From positions 1 through 13,360 of the forward strand of contig JBGAKX010000122.1 in assembly GCA_044224215.1 (NCBI GenBank): a stretch of DNA of 13,360 nucleotides. The letters run 5' to 3'. A model generated the notes under the pieces. The model did not search any database, was not told where the DNA came from, and worked only from the letters and a program-made list of their open reading frames with translations. Of this stretch, positions 1 to 6,835 are shown in pieces. A program made the position numbers and the translations under genes. The stretch is from DAOMFM01 sp035429825. Lineage in GTDB: Bacteria > Acidobacteriota > Blastocatellia > UBA7656 > JADIYM01. Numbering within the stretch: the stretch's first letter is position 1; every line of letters begins with the position of its first letter.

Positions 1-509
1 GATCCGGTGCTGGCTATGGCGTCGGAGGAGGCGTCTCCGGCGGCATTGGCGCGGGCAGCGGGGACGTTGCGAACGGTCAGCGTGCGTCGACGTCCGTCGT
101 CAACGTCGTCACGAAGTCCGGTACGAACGGGTACATCTCGGGGGCCGACAATAATAACGATGGCCCGTCGAGTACGGGTTCGGAACAATTCCGCGTTCAC
201 GCGGAGGTTGCGGACATCGACAAGCTCGACTCGGCCCTCGCCGCGCTGCTATCGGCCGACTTCGACTCGGACGTCAAGAAGGCCCTGGAGGCTCAGTACC
301 TCGCGAACGGCTCCATTGTCGTCCAACTCTGGCTCGAGAACGTCTCGGCCGAAACCATCGCTGCGCTGCGCGCCGCCGGGCTCACATTCGATGCGCTGCA
401 ACAGTCTGCGGGACGGCGCATCACAGGTGCGATCAAGCTGGCCGACGTCACAAAACTGAGCCGGGTTGCTTCCGTCAGGTACATCACCGCCGTGGAGCGC
501 GCGCGATGA
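1..509 (+). CDS. C-terminal part of an unrecognised, probably exported protein (5' end outside window)
   Basis: A reading frame open from the left edge (first full codon at base 3) runs about 168 codons to a TGA at 507-509, with no convincing start inside the window, so the gene begins upstream. The first ~18 residues are glycine- and serine-rich (GYGVGGGVSGGIGAGSG). Then comes STSVVNVVTKSGTNGY, which resembles the end of a TonB-dependent receptor plug domain. A mixed alpha/beta region of ~110 residues follows (from about EQFRVHAEVADIDKL to VRYITAVERAR), ending in a pattern like a repeated small domain: a strand (IVVQLWLENV), a helix (AETIAALRAAGL) and a closing strand (VASVRYITAVE). No catalytic motif is visible. 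Comparable tails occur, as far as I recall, on secreted adhesion-type proteins of Acidobacteriota, but I cannot name the family. The next gene begins 72 bases downstream. The coding call is good; the function is unknown. Confidence 0.7.
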   Translation, partial: SGAGYGVGGGVSGGIGAGSGDVANGQRASTSVVNVVTKSGTNGYISGADNNNDGPSSTGSEQFRVHAEVADIDKLDSALAALLSADFDSDVKKALEAQYLANGSIVVQLWLENVSAETIAALRAAGLTFDALQQSAGRRITGAIKLADVTKLSRVASVRYITAVERAR

Positions 510-525
510 GGCCATTTACAAACGT

Positions 526-551
526 GCGCCGGCGTCCTACCATGCCGGCGT
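526..551 (+). other. Short GC-rich hairpin between genes
   Basis: GCCGGCGTCC occurs at 528-537 and again at 544-553. Because GCCGGC is self-complementary, the two copies can pair into a stem of 7-8 bp (including C527-G550 and a G526-T551 wobble) around a 10-base loop. It lies 17 bases after the stop of the left-edge gene and 30 bases before the dioxygenase start. No T-run follows, so it is a poor intrinsic terminator; it may have a weak role or none. Confidence 0.25.
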
Positions 552-581
552 CCCAAATTGTTCGACCGCCGTGAGTAGTGT

Positions 582-1226
582 ATGGGTGGCAGGCGCCGCA
601 TCAGTATCGACGATTTTGTAACCAGGCTGCGATCCTTCGAGTCGGGCCCCATCACGCGCGACATGGTGATGGACTACTGCGACGGCATCCAGATCTCGGA
701 CGCTTCGCTTGAACAGTACGTCCGGTATGACAGCACGTTCTACACGCGGAACCTTATCTACCGTGACGACCTGTTCGAAGTGATGACCATCTGCTGGGAG
801 CCCGGCCAGAAGACGGCTGTGCACACCCACAACGGGCAGCTGTGCTGGATGCTGACACAGCGCGGAGCGCTCGAGGTCGTCGACTACAAGTGGCTCGGGT
901 GCGATCACCCCGAGAACCAGAACGTCGTCGGTATCGACTGCCTTGCCGGGTCCGAGCACATCAAGCTCGACCAGATCCGACGGGTGGAGGCGGTGGCCGG
1001 CGGACCCGTTCTGACGGCCGACAAGATCCAGACGATCCACCAGTTGTTCAACGCGCGCGGCGAACGCGAGCGCGCCGTCAGTATCCACGTGTACTCGCGA
1101 CCAATCGACTCGTGCGTGGCGTTCGACATGGAGAATCAGCGCTGTTACCGGCGCGAGTTGTCGTACTCGAGCGAGTATGGCGAGCCGGTTCAGAAGGTGC
1201 GGACGCTTCCGGTCGTTACCGGATGA
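582..1226 (+). CDS. Cysteine dioxygenase (type I, cupin non-haem iron enzyme)
   Basis: The 214-residue protein belongs to the cysteine dioxygenase type I family, which oxidises L-cysteine to cysteine sulfinate with O2 at a three-histidine iron site in the cytoplasm. Counterparts of the rat enzyme's key residues are all present: Arg56 in YTRN (carboxylate-binding Arg60), His81 and His83 in VHTHN (His86/His88), His153 in TIHQLF (His140), and His169 and Tyr171 in SIHVYSRP (His155/Tyr157). Cys88 sits seven residues after the first ligand, exactly where rat Cys93 lies, so a Cys-Tyr thioether cofactor is possible. The Arg argues for cysteine rather than 3-mercaptopropionate as substrate. Length matches the family (about 200). 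The ATG at 582 has no clear Shine-Dalgarno sequence. It stands apart from its neighbours, with gaps of 72 and 78 bases, and no sulfinate-pathway partner is visible. Identity is confident; substrate is inferred from motifs. Confidence 0.92.
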   Translation: MGGRRRISIDDFVTRLRSFESGPITRDMVMDYCDGIQISDASLEQYVRYDSTFYTRNLIYRDDLFEVMTICWEPGQKTAVHTHNGQLCWMLTQRGALEVVDYKWLGCDHPENQNVVGIDCLAGSEHIKLDQIRRVEAVAGGPVLTADKIQTIHQLFNARGERERAVSIHVYSRPIDSCVAFDMENQRCYRRELSYSSEYGEPVQKVRTLPVVTG

Positions 1227-1304
1227 CGCGACGCGGCGCAGTTGTCGCGCCCGTGATGCGCCCCCGGAAGCCGTTGAAAATCACAGTGCCCTATTCCCTG
1301 AACC

Positions 1305-2609
1305 ATGTCGCTAGAGGTTGACCTCGTTCTTGCGGTCTCCGCGGGAATCGTCCTGACGCTGCTGTCCACGATCGAGATCGCCTACGGACAGTTGAGCGAC
1401 GTCTCGCTCCACCTGCTGCGCGCCGGCGCCCGCGCCGCCGGTCAGGAAGCGTTCTTTGACGACCTGATCGGCCACGACGAGCGGTTTCGATCGACGCTGC
1501 GGGTGGGAATCCACTCAACCGTGATCGTCATCGCGATTCTCACCCTGCGCGCGCTTCAACAGGCGTCGGTCGGCCACTCGCTGATCATTGCGTTTCTCGT
1601 CGCGGCAAATCTCGTCTTTCTGTTCCGGCTCTTCATCCCTCGACTGATCGTGCAGAACGGGCCGGTGCGCGTGTTCCTGGCGATGCTTCCCATCGTCAAG
1701 CCCTACTACAAGCTCGTGTCGCTGCTGATCTGGCCGATCGAGCGCGCCATCCAGACGTTCCGGCGTCCGACCTCCGACGATGCAGGTCTCGACGAGCCGT
1801 CGATCGACGAGACGATGTCCGACATCCAGGCGTTCATCGACGTCGGCGAAGAGGAAGGCATCATCGCCGAGGCCGAAGGCATGATGATCCAGTCGATCGT
1901 CGAACTGGGCGACACGTCGGTTCGCGAGATCATGACCCCGCGGACTCAGATCGTCGCCATCAAGAGCGACGCCACCGTCGCGGATGCGCGCGACCTGATC
2001 GTGACGTGCAAGTTCTCGCGGCTTCCAGTCTTCTCGGAACAGATCGACAACGTCGAAGGCGTCCTCTATGTTCGCGACCTGATCGTCGCGTGGGCGAACG
2101 CTCAGGAAGGCGAGCCCGTGACCTCGATCATGCGACCCGCCTATTTCGTTCCCGAGACAAAGGCCGTCGGAGACCTTCTCGAGGAGATGCGCAAGTCGAA
2201 GGTTCAGATCGGCATCGTCATCGACGAATACGGCGCCGTAGCTGGGCTCATCACGATCGAGGACCTGCTCGAGGAGATCGTCGGCGAAATCGAGGACGAG
2301 GACGTGCAGGCATCCACCGAGGACATCGTGCAGGAGGGCGCTGGAAGCGTGCTGGTGAAGGGCTCGACGGAGATCCGCAAGGTCGAGCTCGAGTTTGGCG
2401 TCGAGCTCGAGGCCGACGACTTCACCACGGTCGCCGGACTGATCATCAACGAGCTTGGACATCTTCCCTCTCGCGGCGAGCGGCTCGAGTTCCGCGGCAT
2501 CGGGTTCGAAGTCGTCGAAGCCGACAGCCGGAGAGTGAACCTTGTGAGATTGCGAACACTCGCGCCGCCAGAACGCGGCGAGTCGCGGGAGGCGGCAACC
2601 GAGGGATGA
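1305..2609 (+). CDS. CorC/HlyC-type (CNNM family) CBS-domain membrane protein
   Basis: 434 residues in the usual order for bacterial CNNM/CorC proteins. An N-terminal membrane region has hydrophobic spans at roughly 5-25, 68-88, 92-112 and 122-146. A CBS pair covers about 205-330, with the landmarks VREIMTPR (206-213), FSRLPVF (237-243), GVLYVRDL and IDEYGAVAGLITIEDLLEEIVGEI (306-329). A C-terminal CorC_HlyC domain at about 345-418 contains the conserved DDFTTVAGLI. Family members are linked to magnesium/cobalt efflux or Mg2+ transport in the inner membrane; the hemolysin name is historical. The membrane domain is divergent: where CNNM proteins usually have a serine-rich SGSETA-like stretch, this one reads LSTIEIAYGQLSD. 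The TGA overlaps the ATG of era by two bases, and the neighbourhood next to era is typical. Family is certain; transported ion and function are not. Confidence 0.9.
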   Translation: MSLEVDLVLAVSAGIVLTLLSTIEIAYGQLSDVSLHLLRAGARAAGQEAFFDDLIGHDERFRSTLRVGIHSTVIVIAILTLRALQQASVGHSLIIAFLVAANLVFLFRLFIPRLIVQNGPVRVFLAMLPIVKPYYKLVSLLIWPIERAIQTFRRPTSDDAGLDEPSIDETMSDIQAFIDVGEEEGIIAEAEGMMIQSIVELGDTSVREIMTPRTQIVAIKSDATVADARDLIVTCKFSRLPVFSEQIDNVEGVLYVRDLIVAWANAQEGEPVTSIMRPAYFVPETKAVGDLLEEMRKSKVQIGIVIDEYGAVAGLITIEDLLEEIVGEIEDEDVQASTEDIVQEGAGSVLVKGSTEIRKVELEFGVELEADDFTTVAGLIINELGHLPSRGERLEFRGIGFEVVEADSRRVNLVRLRTLAPPERGESREAATEG

Positions 2610-3550
2610 CGGAAGAACTCCACGCAGTCGATCCGCTGATGCCGGACGAAACCGTCGGCCATCGTTCCGGTTTTGTCGGTCTTGTCGGCAGGCCGAATGC
2701 CGGCAAGTCGACGCTGCTCAACCGGCTCATCGGCGAGAAGGTCGCGATCGTCTCGAACAAGCCGCAGACCACGCGCAACCAGATCCGCGGATACCTGACC
2801 CGGCCCGACGGCCAGATCGTGTTCATCGACACACCCGGCATTCACAAGCCGGGTTTTGCGCTCAACCGTCGGATGATGGGCCTCGTCTCCGAGGCGCTTT
2901 CATCCGACGACCTCCTGCTGCTGCTCGTCGACGTCTCGACGCGCCCTGGCTCCGGCGACCGATTCGCACTCGACCTGGTGATGGGCTCGGGCAAGCCCGT
3001 GTTCCTCGTGCTGAACAAGATCGACAAGCTCAAACGGCGGGAAGAGCTTTTCAAGATAATCGAGCAGCGGTCGGCCGGGCACGACTTCAAGGAGATCGTC
3101 CCGATCGCCGCCGAGAAGGGCACGAACGTCGAACGACTCGCCGACACCGTGATGCGTTACCTTCCCGAGGGACCGAATTACTTCCCGGACGACGAATACA
3201 CCGACCAGCCGATGCGAACGCTGGCGGCGGAGCTCGTTCGCGAACAGCTGCTTCGCGCGACGGGCGAGGAGCTTCCATACGTGACAGCCGTTATCGTCGA
3301 ACGGTGGGAAGAGAACGACGAACTCGCGCGAATCCACGTCGTGGTGTTCGTCGAGCGCTCGTCCCAGAAGGCCATCGTCATCGGAAAGGGCGGCTCGATG
3401 CTGAAGGAGGTCGGCTCGCGCGCGCGCCACGAGATCGAGCAGATTCTCGGCAAGAAGGTGTTCCTCGGAATCCACGTCACTGTGCGCGAACAGTGGCGAA
3501 ACGACGACCGGATGCTCGACGAGATGGGCATCGAGACGCACGGCGCGTGA
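2606..3550 (+). CDS. era: GTPase Era, ribosome small-subunit assembly factor
   Basis: 314 residues with the full Era layout. The GTPase domain has G1 GRPNAGKS (28-35), G2 in the QTTRNQ stretch, G3 DTPG, G4 NKID and a G5-equivalent IAAEKG. The C-terminal KH domain (about 230-310) has the RNA-binding loop IGKGG, followed by SRARHEIEQILGKKVFLGIHV. Era binds 16S rRNA near its 3' end and helps mature the 30S subunit, peripherally at the membrane. The start at 2606 is chosen because its ATG overlaps the upstream TGA in an ATGA, has a purine-rich CGAGGG just before it, and the protein reaches the G1 loop within ~28 residues; the frame stays open much further upstream, but only in the shadow of the previous gene. 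G5 is IAAEKG rather than the commoner SAxxG. Identity is very secure. Confidence 0.97.
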   Translation: MTEELHAVDPLMPDETVGHRSGFVGLVGRPNAGKSTLLNRLIGEKVAIVSNKPQTTRNQIRGYLTRPDGQIVFIDTPGIHKPGFALNRRMMGLVSEALSSDDLLLLLVDVSTRPGSGDRFALDLVMGSGKPVFLVLNKIDKLKRREELFKIIEQRSAGHDFKEIVPIAAEKGTNVERLADTVMRYLPEGPNYFPDDEYTDQPMRTLAAELVREQLLRATGEELPYVTAVIVERWEENDELARIHVVVFVERSSQKAIVIGKGGSMLKEVGSRARHEIEQILGKKVFLGIHVTVREQWRNDDRMLDEMGIETHGA

Positions 3551-3551
3551 C

Positions 3552-4439
3552 ATGAGCGGCGCGCGACGCGGCGAGTGGCCGTACGTGGAGCTCGAGGCCG
3601 CCGAGGCCGACGCCGACGCGCTCGGCGCCGCCTTGCTCGACGCGGGCTCGAACGGCATAGAACAGACGGTCACGAGCGCCGGACTGGCGCGCCTGCGCGC
3701 GTGGTTCGACGTTCCGCCGGACATCGACCGGGTGGCATCCATTGTTTCCTCCTGCGCCGGAGTGGACTCCGCCGCGGCACGAGCTGCTGCGGAGTCGATC
3801 ACCACCGGCGCGACACCCGACGACGACTGGTTGCGCCTGTGGAAGGAAGGCTTCGAGCCCGTCGCGATTGGATCGCGTCTCGTGGTCTTCCCTTCGTGGA
3901 AGCGCGAACTGCTCGCGTCGTATCCGGACCGGCTCGCCATTGAGATCGATCCCGGGATGGCGTTTGGGACCGGCACCCACGAAACCACACGGCTGTGCCT
4001 CGAATGGCTCGACGCGAACTGGCGCGGGGGCTCGGTCGTCGACGTCGGGACGGGCACCGGAATCCTAGCGATGGCGGCGGCGCTGCTCGAGACCGAATCG
4101 CGCGTCGTTGCCGTGGACGTCGACCCGGTCGCCATCGACGTCGCAATACAGAACGCCACGATCAATCACGTTCAGGACAGGATCGAGTTCCATATCGGCG
4201 GGCCCGAATCCGTCGCAGGCGTTTTCGACGTCGTGCTTGCAAATCTCACGGCTGATGTCATTCTCGCCGTCGCGGGCGCGCTCGTCGCGCTCGCGCGTCC
4301 CGGCGGTCTCCTCGTTCTGTCGGGAATCCTTGCCGAGCAGAGCGAATGGCTGACGGCGGACCTGGGCGCCCTTGGACTTGTGCTTGAGGACCGGCGCGCC
4401 TCGGGTGAATGGATCGCGCTCGTGCTCCGGCGGCCATGA
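3552..4439 (+). CDS. prmA: Ribosomal protein L11 methyltransferase PrmA
   Basis: 295 residues, the normal length for PrmA, which trimethylates ribosomal protein L11 using S-adenosylmethionine. An N-terminal substrate-recognition domain (about 1-85) precedes a linker with WLRLWKEGFEPV (93-104), the highly diagnostic AFGTGTHETT (137-146), SAM-binding motif I VVDVGTGTG (162-170), motif II VVAVDVDPVAI, and the catalytic-region LANL (229-232; this family has N[IL] where many methyltransferases have NPPY). The ATG at 3552 is separated from the era stop by one base and its TGA overlaps the next ATG, so the genes are probably translationally coupled; no Shine-Dalgarno sequence is seen. Confidence 0.95.
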   Translation: MSGARRGEWPYVELEAAEADADALGAALLDAGSNGIEQTVTSAGLARLRAWFDVPPDIDRVASIVSSCAGVDSAAARAAAESITTGATPDDDWLRLWKEGFEPVAIGSRLVVFPSWKRELLASYPDRLAIEIDPGMAFGTGTHETTRLCLEWLDANWRGGSVVDVGTGTGILAMAAALLETESRVVAVDVDPVAIDVAIQNATINHVQDRIEFHIGGPESVAGVFDVVLANLTADVILAVAGALVALARPGGLLVLSGILAEQSEWLTADLGALGLVLEDRRASGEWIALVLRRP

Positions 4440-5179
4440 GCACGCGGCGCTTCTTTGTCGAGCCGGGCGACGTCGCCGCGGACGTGTTGCGACTGCAGCC
4501 TGATGAGGCGCGCCATGCCGAGCGTGTCCTCAGACTTGCTCCCGGAACCCGGATCACGTGCTTTGACGGCCGCGGATCGGCCTGGCACGGCACGATCGCG
4601 TCGTTCGATTCACGCGGTGCGACGATCGTCGAGCTCGAGCGCGTCGACCTGCCCATCGAACCGGGTCCGCGCCTGCATCTCGCACAGTCCATCATCAAGA
4701 ATGATGCGATGGACCTCGTCGTTCAAAAGACGACCGAACTTGGGATCGCGTCCATCACACCCGTGCTTGCCGAGCGGTGCGACGTGCGGCGTGACGCCGA
4801 ACGTGCATCGCGGCGCGTCGAGCGTTGGCGCAAGATCGTGCGTGAGGCGGCCAAGCAGTGCGAGCGCAATACGCTGCCCAACGTCGGAGAGCCGGTTGGT
4901 CTCGACGATGCGATCGCGAATGCTCGAGGACGATCCATCGCGCTCGCAGCGCGTGATGGCAGCGTGGCAGCCGACGTCCTCGCCGCGCTCAACGGCGCCG
5001 ACGACGTCACGCTGTTCGTCGGGCCAGAAGGCGGATGGACCGAGCACGAACGCGCGACGTTTCGCGCCGCGTCGTGTCCGCTTGCATCGCTCGGACCGAT
5101 GATCCTGCGCGCCGAGACGGCGGCCATTGCCGCCGTCTCGATTGCCCGCTTTGCGCTCGCTCGCGACCGGCGGTCCTGA
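4436..5179 (+). CDS. rsmE: 16S rRNA (uracil(1498)-N(3))-methyltransferase RsmE
   Basis: 247 residues, close to the usual ~245. RsmE is a SPOUT-class enzyme that methylates N3 of U1498 in 16S rRNA. The N-terminal PUA-like domain (about 1-75) includes DEARHAERVLRL. The SPOUT domain shows QKTTELGI (97-104), EAAKQCER (137-144), GPEGGW (196-201) and the knot motif LGPMILRAETA (219-229). The ATG at 4436 overlaps the prmA TGA (ATGA) and gives the expected N-terminus STRRFFVEP; an upstream in-frame start at 4409 would add nine residues with no family support. It is the last gene of the plus-strand run. A strong inverted repeat lies in its last codons (listed separately). Confidence 0.95.
   Translation: MSTRRFFVEPGDVAADVLRLQPDEARHAERVLRLAPGTRITCFDGRGSAWHGTIASFDSRGATIVELERVDLPIEPGPRLHLAQSIIKNDAMDLVVQKTTELGIASITPVLAERCDVRRDAERASRRVERWRKIVREAAKQCERNTLPNVGEPVGLDDAIANARGRSIALAARDGSVAADVLAALNGADDVTLFVGPEGGWTEHERATFRAASCPLASLGPMILRAETAAIAAVSIARFALARDRRS
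5113..5140 (+). other. Perfect 12-bp inverted repeat inside the 3' end of rsmE
   Basis: CGAGACGGCGGC at 5113-5124 is followed after the 4-base loop CATT by its exact complement GCCGCCGTCTCG at 5129-5140. RNA from either strand could form a very stable hairpin about 36 bases before the rsmE stop. No run of T follows on the plus strand (ATTGCCCGCTTTGC), so it is not a classical terminator. It encodes the conserved ETAA/AAV part of RsmE, so alanine codons could account for some of it. Confidence 0.5.
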
Positions 5180-5208
5180 CTGCCCTCCCGGCCGCGGACA
5201 TGCTCCTG

Positions 5209-5685
5209 CTACTTCGGCTTGGCGTTCGTGACCTCGTCGTCGTCGGACGTGTCTGCAGGCGCGTCGAGGGTCGTACCGGTCTTTCGGGCGACGTCGGCCA
5301 GCTGAGCGCCTGTCCAGTCGAGCGCGTGAGCGACCGCCTCCTTGTCCACGACCCGGACGATCTTGCCGTCACGGAACACGACACGAATGCCCTTGGTCTC
5401 GCCCGCCTTTGCACGAACCGTCACCTTCTTGACCGGACCCGCGTCCCACTTGCGAACCGATACCTGGTCGCCGCTCTCGAGCAGCCGCACCACGATGCGC
5501 GATCCGTCCGGACCCGGCTCGTCCTTGAGGACCTTCGGCTGGACCTTTACGGAATCGGCAGTCGGCGCCGGCGCGTTGGTGTTCGCCACATTCGCGGCCG
5601 GCGGCTTCGCCGGCTCATTGCACCCGACTGACATTACGGCGACCGCTGCCAGCACGGCGAACAGTCCCACTCGCTTGATCATCAT
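5209..5685 (-). CDS. Small putative lipoprotein of unknown function
   Basis: 158 residues. The N-terminus MMIKRVGLFAVLAAVAVM then SVGC looks like a lipoprotein signal: a lysine/arginine head, a ~15-residue hydrophobic core, and Cys22 as the lipidation site. The lipobox is imperfect, with Ser rather than Leu/Val at -3. A proline/alanine/asparagine-rich low-complexity linker follows to about residue 45, then a compact charged beta-rich domain of ~80 residues (IVVRLLESGDQVSV, KKVTVRAKAGETKGIRVVFRDGKIVRVV) and an acidic tail ending DDDEVTNAKPK. The domain is not one I recognise. The start is supported by GAGGAG (complement of 5695-5700) nine bases upstream. It follows ddl by 24 bases, so it is probably co-transcribed, and it converges on rsmE. 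Two adjacent ATGs make the exact first codon ambiguous by one residue. Confidence 0.75.
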   Translation of the reverse strand: MMIKRVGLFAVLAAVAVMSVGCNEPAKPPAANVANTNAPAPTADSVKVQPKVLKDEPGPDGSRIVVRLLESGDQVSVRKWDAGPVKKVTVRAKAGETKGIRVVFRDGKIVRVVDKEAVAHALDWTGAQLADVARKTGTTLDAPADTSDDDEVTNAKPK

Positions 5686-5694
5686 TCTGAGTCT

Positions 5695-5700
5695 CTCCTC
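5695..5700 (-). promoter_or_regulatory. Ribosome binding site of the lipoprotein gene
   Basis: The minus strand reads GAGGAG, ending nine bases before the ATG at 5685. It is one of only two good Shine-Dalgarno matches in the window and supports the chosen start. Confidence 0.55.
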
Positions 5701-5709
5701 ACTCCACCG

Positions 5710-6813
5710 CTAGTCACGTGTTCGTTTGGACCGCTGCACCTCGCGGTGCCTTTCAAAAGCCAGTTCGATCAGCCGATCGATCAGCTCGCGATACGCCAGT
5801 CCGCTCGCGTCCCACAGCTTTGGATACATGGATATGCGGGTAAAGCCGGGCATCGTATTGATTTCATTGACGACTAGCCGGCCTGTCGAACGTTCGGCGA
5901 AGAAGTCGACGCGCGCAAGGCCAGCAGCGTCGACGGCCTGAAACGCCTGAACCGCGAGCGCCTGGATTTCGACCGTCTGCGCTGCGTCGAGATTCGCTGG
6001 AATGGCGTACTCGGCCGTGTCCGCCAGATACTTCGTTTCATAGTCGTAGAAATCGGCGTGCGGGATGATCTCGCCGGGCAGACTCGCGACGGGCTCGTCA
6101 TTTCCAAGGACGGCGACCTCGATCTCGCGCGCGTCGATGCCCTGCTCGACGATGAGCTTGCGATCGAACTTCGCGGCGACGTCGATCGCGGCGGCGAGCG
6201 ACGCGCGGTCCGTGGCCTTCGAGATACCGACCGACGACCCGAGGTTCGCCGGCTTGGCAAACATCGGATACGCGAGCGCCGCTTCGGCCCGGTCAAGGAT
6301 CGGCTCCCGCTGCGTGTCCCACTGCGACCGCAGAAAATCCACGTGCGGAACGATCGGTAGTCCGACGTCGCGAAACAGGCGCTTCATCGCAACCTTGTCC
6401 ATTCCCGCGGCCGATCCGAGCACGCCGCTGCCGACGTACGGCACGGACGCGAGCTCGAGCAGGCCCTGGATCGTGCCGTCCTCGCCGAACGTCCCGTGCA
6501 ACACCGGAAAGATCACGTCGAGCGCGCCCGCCGGCGAGTCGTCGGGACCGGCGTTCAGCCGGACCAGTTCGCTGCGCGTCGGATCGCCAAACAGCGCGAC
6601 CTCGCGGTCGGCGTCCCGCATGACCGCCTCGGGCAGCAGCAGCGACGCGTCGCTGCTCGCCAGCCACCGGCCTTCCTTCGTGATGCCAATCGGCACGATC
6701 TCGTAACGCGCGGGATCCATCGCCTCGATCACCGACCTGGCCGACTGCAACGACACTTCGTGCTCGCCGGACCGCCCCCCAAAGATCACACCAACCCGAA
6801 TTCTCTTTTCCAC
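5710..6813 (-). CDS. ddl: D-alanine--D-alanine ligase
   Basis: 367 residues with an ATP-grasp fold; the enzyme joins two D-alanines with ATP for peptidoglycan synthesis in the cytoplasm. Visible signatures: GGRSGEHEVSL (12-22), HGTFGEDGTIQG (106-117), KPANLGSSVGISK (187-199), EIEVAVLGN (230-238) and the ADP-forming-ligase signature NEINTMPGFT (317-326). The omega-loop segment reads FYDYETKY (255-262); this Lys-Tyr pairing is typical of true D-Ala-D-Ala ligases rather than the D-lactate (VanA-type) enzymes, so ordinary vancomycin-sensitive precursors are inferred. The length is that of the longer DdlA-like form. The start is a GTG at 6811-6813, which gives the expected N-terminus EKRIRVGVIFGG. 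It lies 22 bases after arginase and 24 bases before the lipoprotein gene. Confidence 0.96.
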   Translation of the reverse strand: MEKRIRVGVIFGGRSGEHEVSLQSARSVIEAMDPARYEIVPIGITKEGRWLASSDASLLLPEAVMRDADREVALFGDPTRSELVRLNAGPDDSPAGALDVIFPVLHGTFGEDGTIQGLLELASVPYVGSGVLGSAAGMDKVAMKRLFRDVGLPIVPHVDFLRSQWDTQREPILDRAEAALAYPMFAKPANLGSSVGISKATDRASLAAAIDVAAKFDRKLIVEQGIDAREIEVAVLGNDEPVASLPGEIIPHADFYDYETKYLADTAEYAIPANLDAAQTVEIQALAVQAFQAVDAAGLARVDFFAERSTGRLVVNEINTMPGFTRISMYPKLWDASGLAYRELIDRLIELAFERHREVQRSKRTRD

Positions 6814-6835
6814 AAAGACCCTTTGTTCCGGTTTC

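Noticed and set aside
537..1088. Long minus-strand open frame opposite the cysteine dioxygenase gene
   Set aside because: It is antisense to a gene with a full set of family motifs, has no recognisable domain, and is explained by high GC and codon bias.
1274..1300. Possible promoter (TTGAAA ... TATTCC) before the CorC-like gene
   Set aside because: The spacing between the two hexamers is about 12 bases, too short for a sigma-70 promoter, and the -10 match is poor.
1515..2462. 315-codon minus-strand open frame opposite the CorC-like gene
   Set aside because: The Asp/Arg/Leu-rich translation has no family features; it mirrors the CBS-domain gene on the plus strand.
2006..2605. N-terminal extension of Era by ~200 residues
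   Set aside because: The extension is arginine-rich out-of-frame translation of the CorC-like gene; Era begins at the ATGA overlap at 2606.
2900..4165. 421-codon minus-strand open frame across era and prmA
   Set aside because: It spans the junction of two well-identified plus-strand genes, is low in complexity (Ser/Ala/Arg), and has no start context.
5180..5208. Terminator between the convergent rsmE and lipoprotein genes
   Set aside because: The 29 bases hold no good stem followed by a T-run; the only strong hairpin nearby is inside rsmE and is reported separately.
5710..6813. Vancomycin-resistance-type D-Ala-D-Lac ligase
   Set aside because: The omega-loop reads YETKY as in true D-Ala-D-Ala ligases, and no vanH or vanX partner is present.
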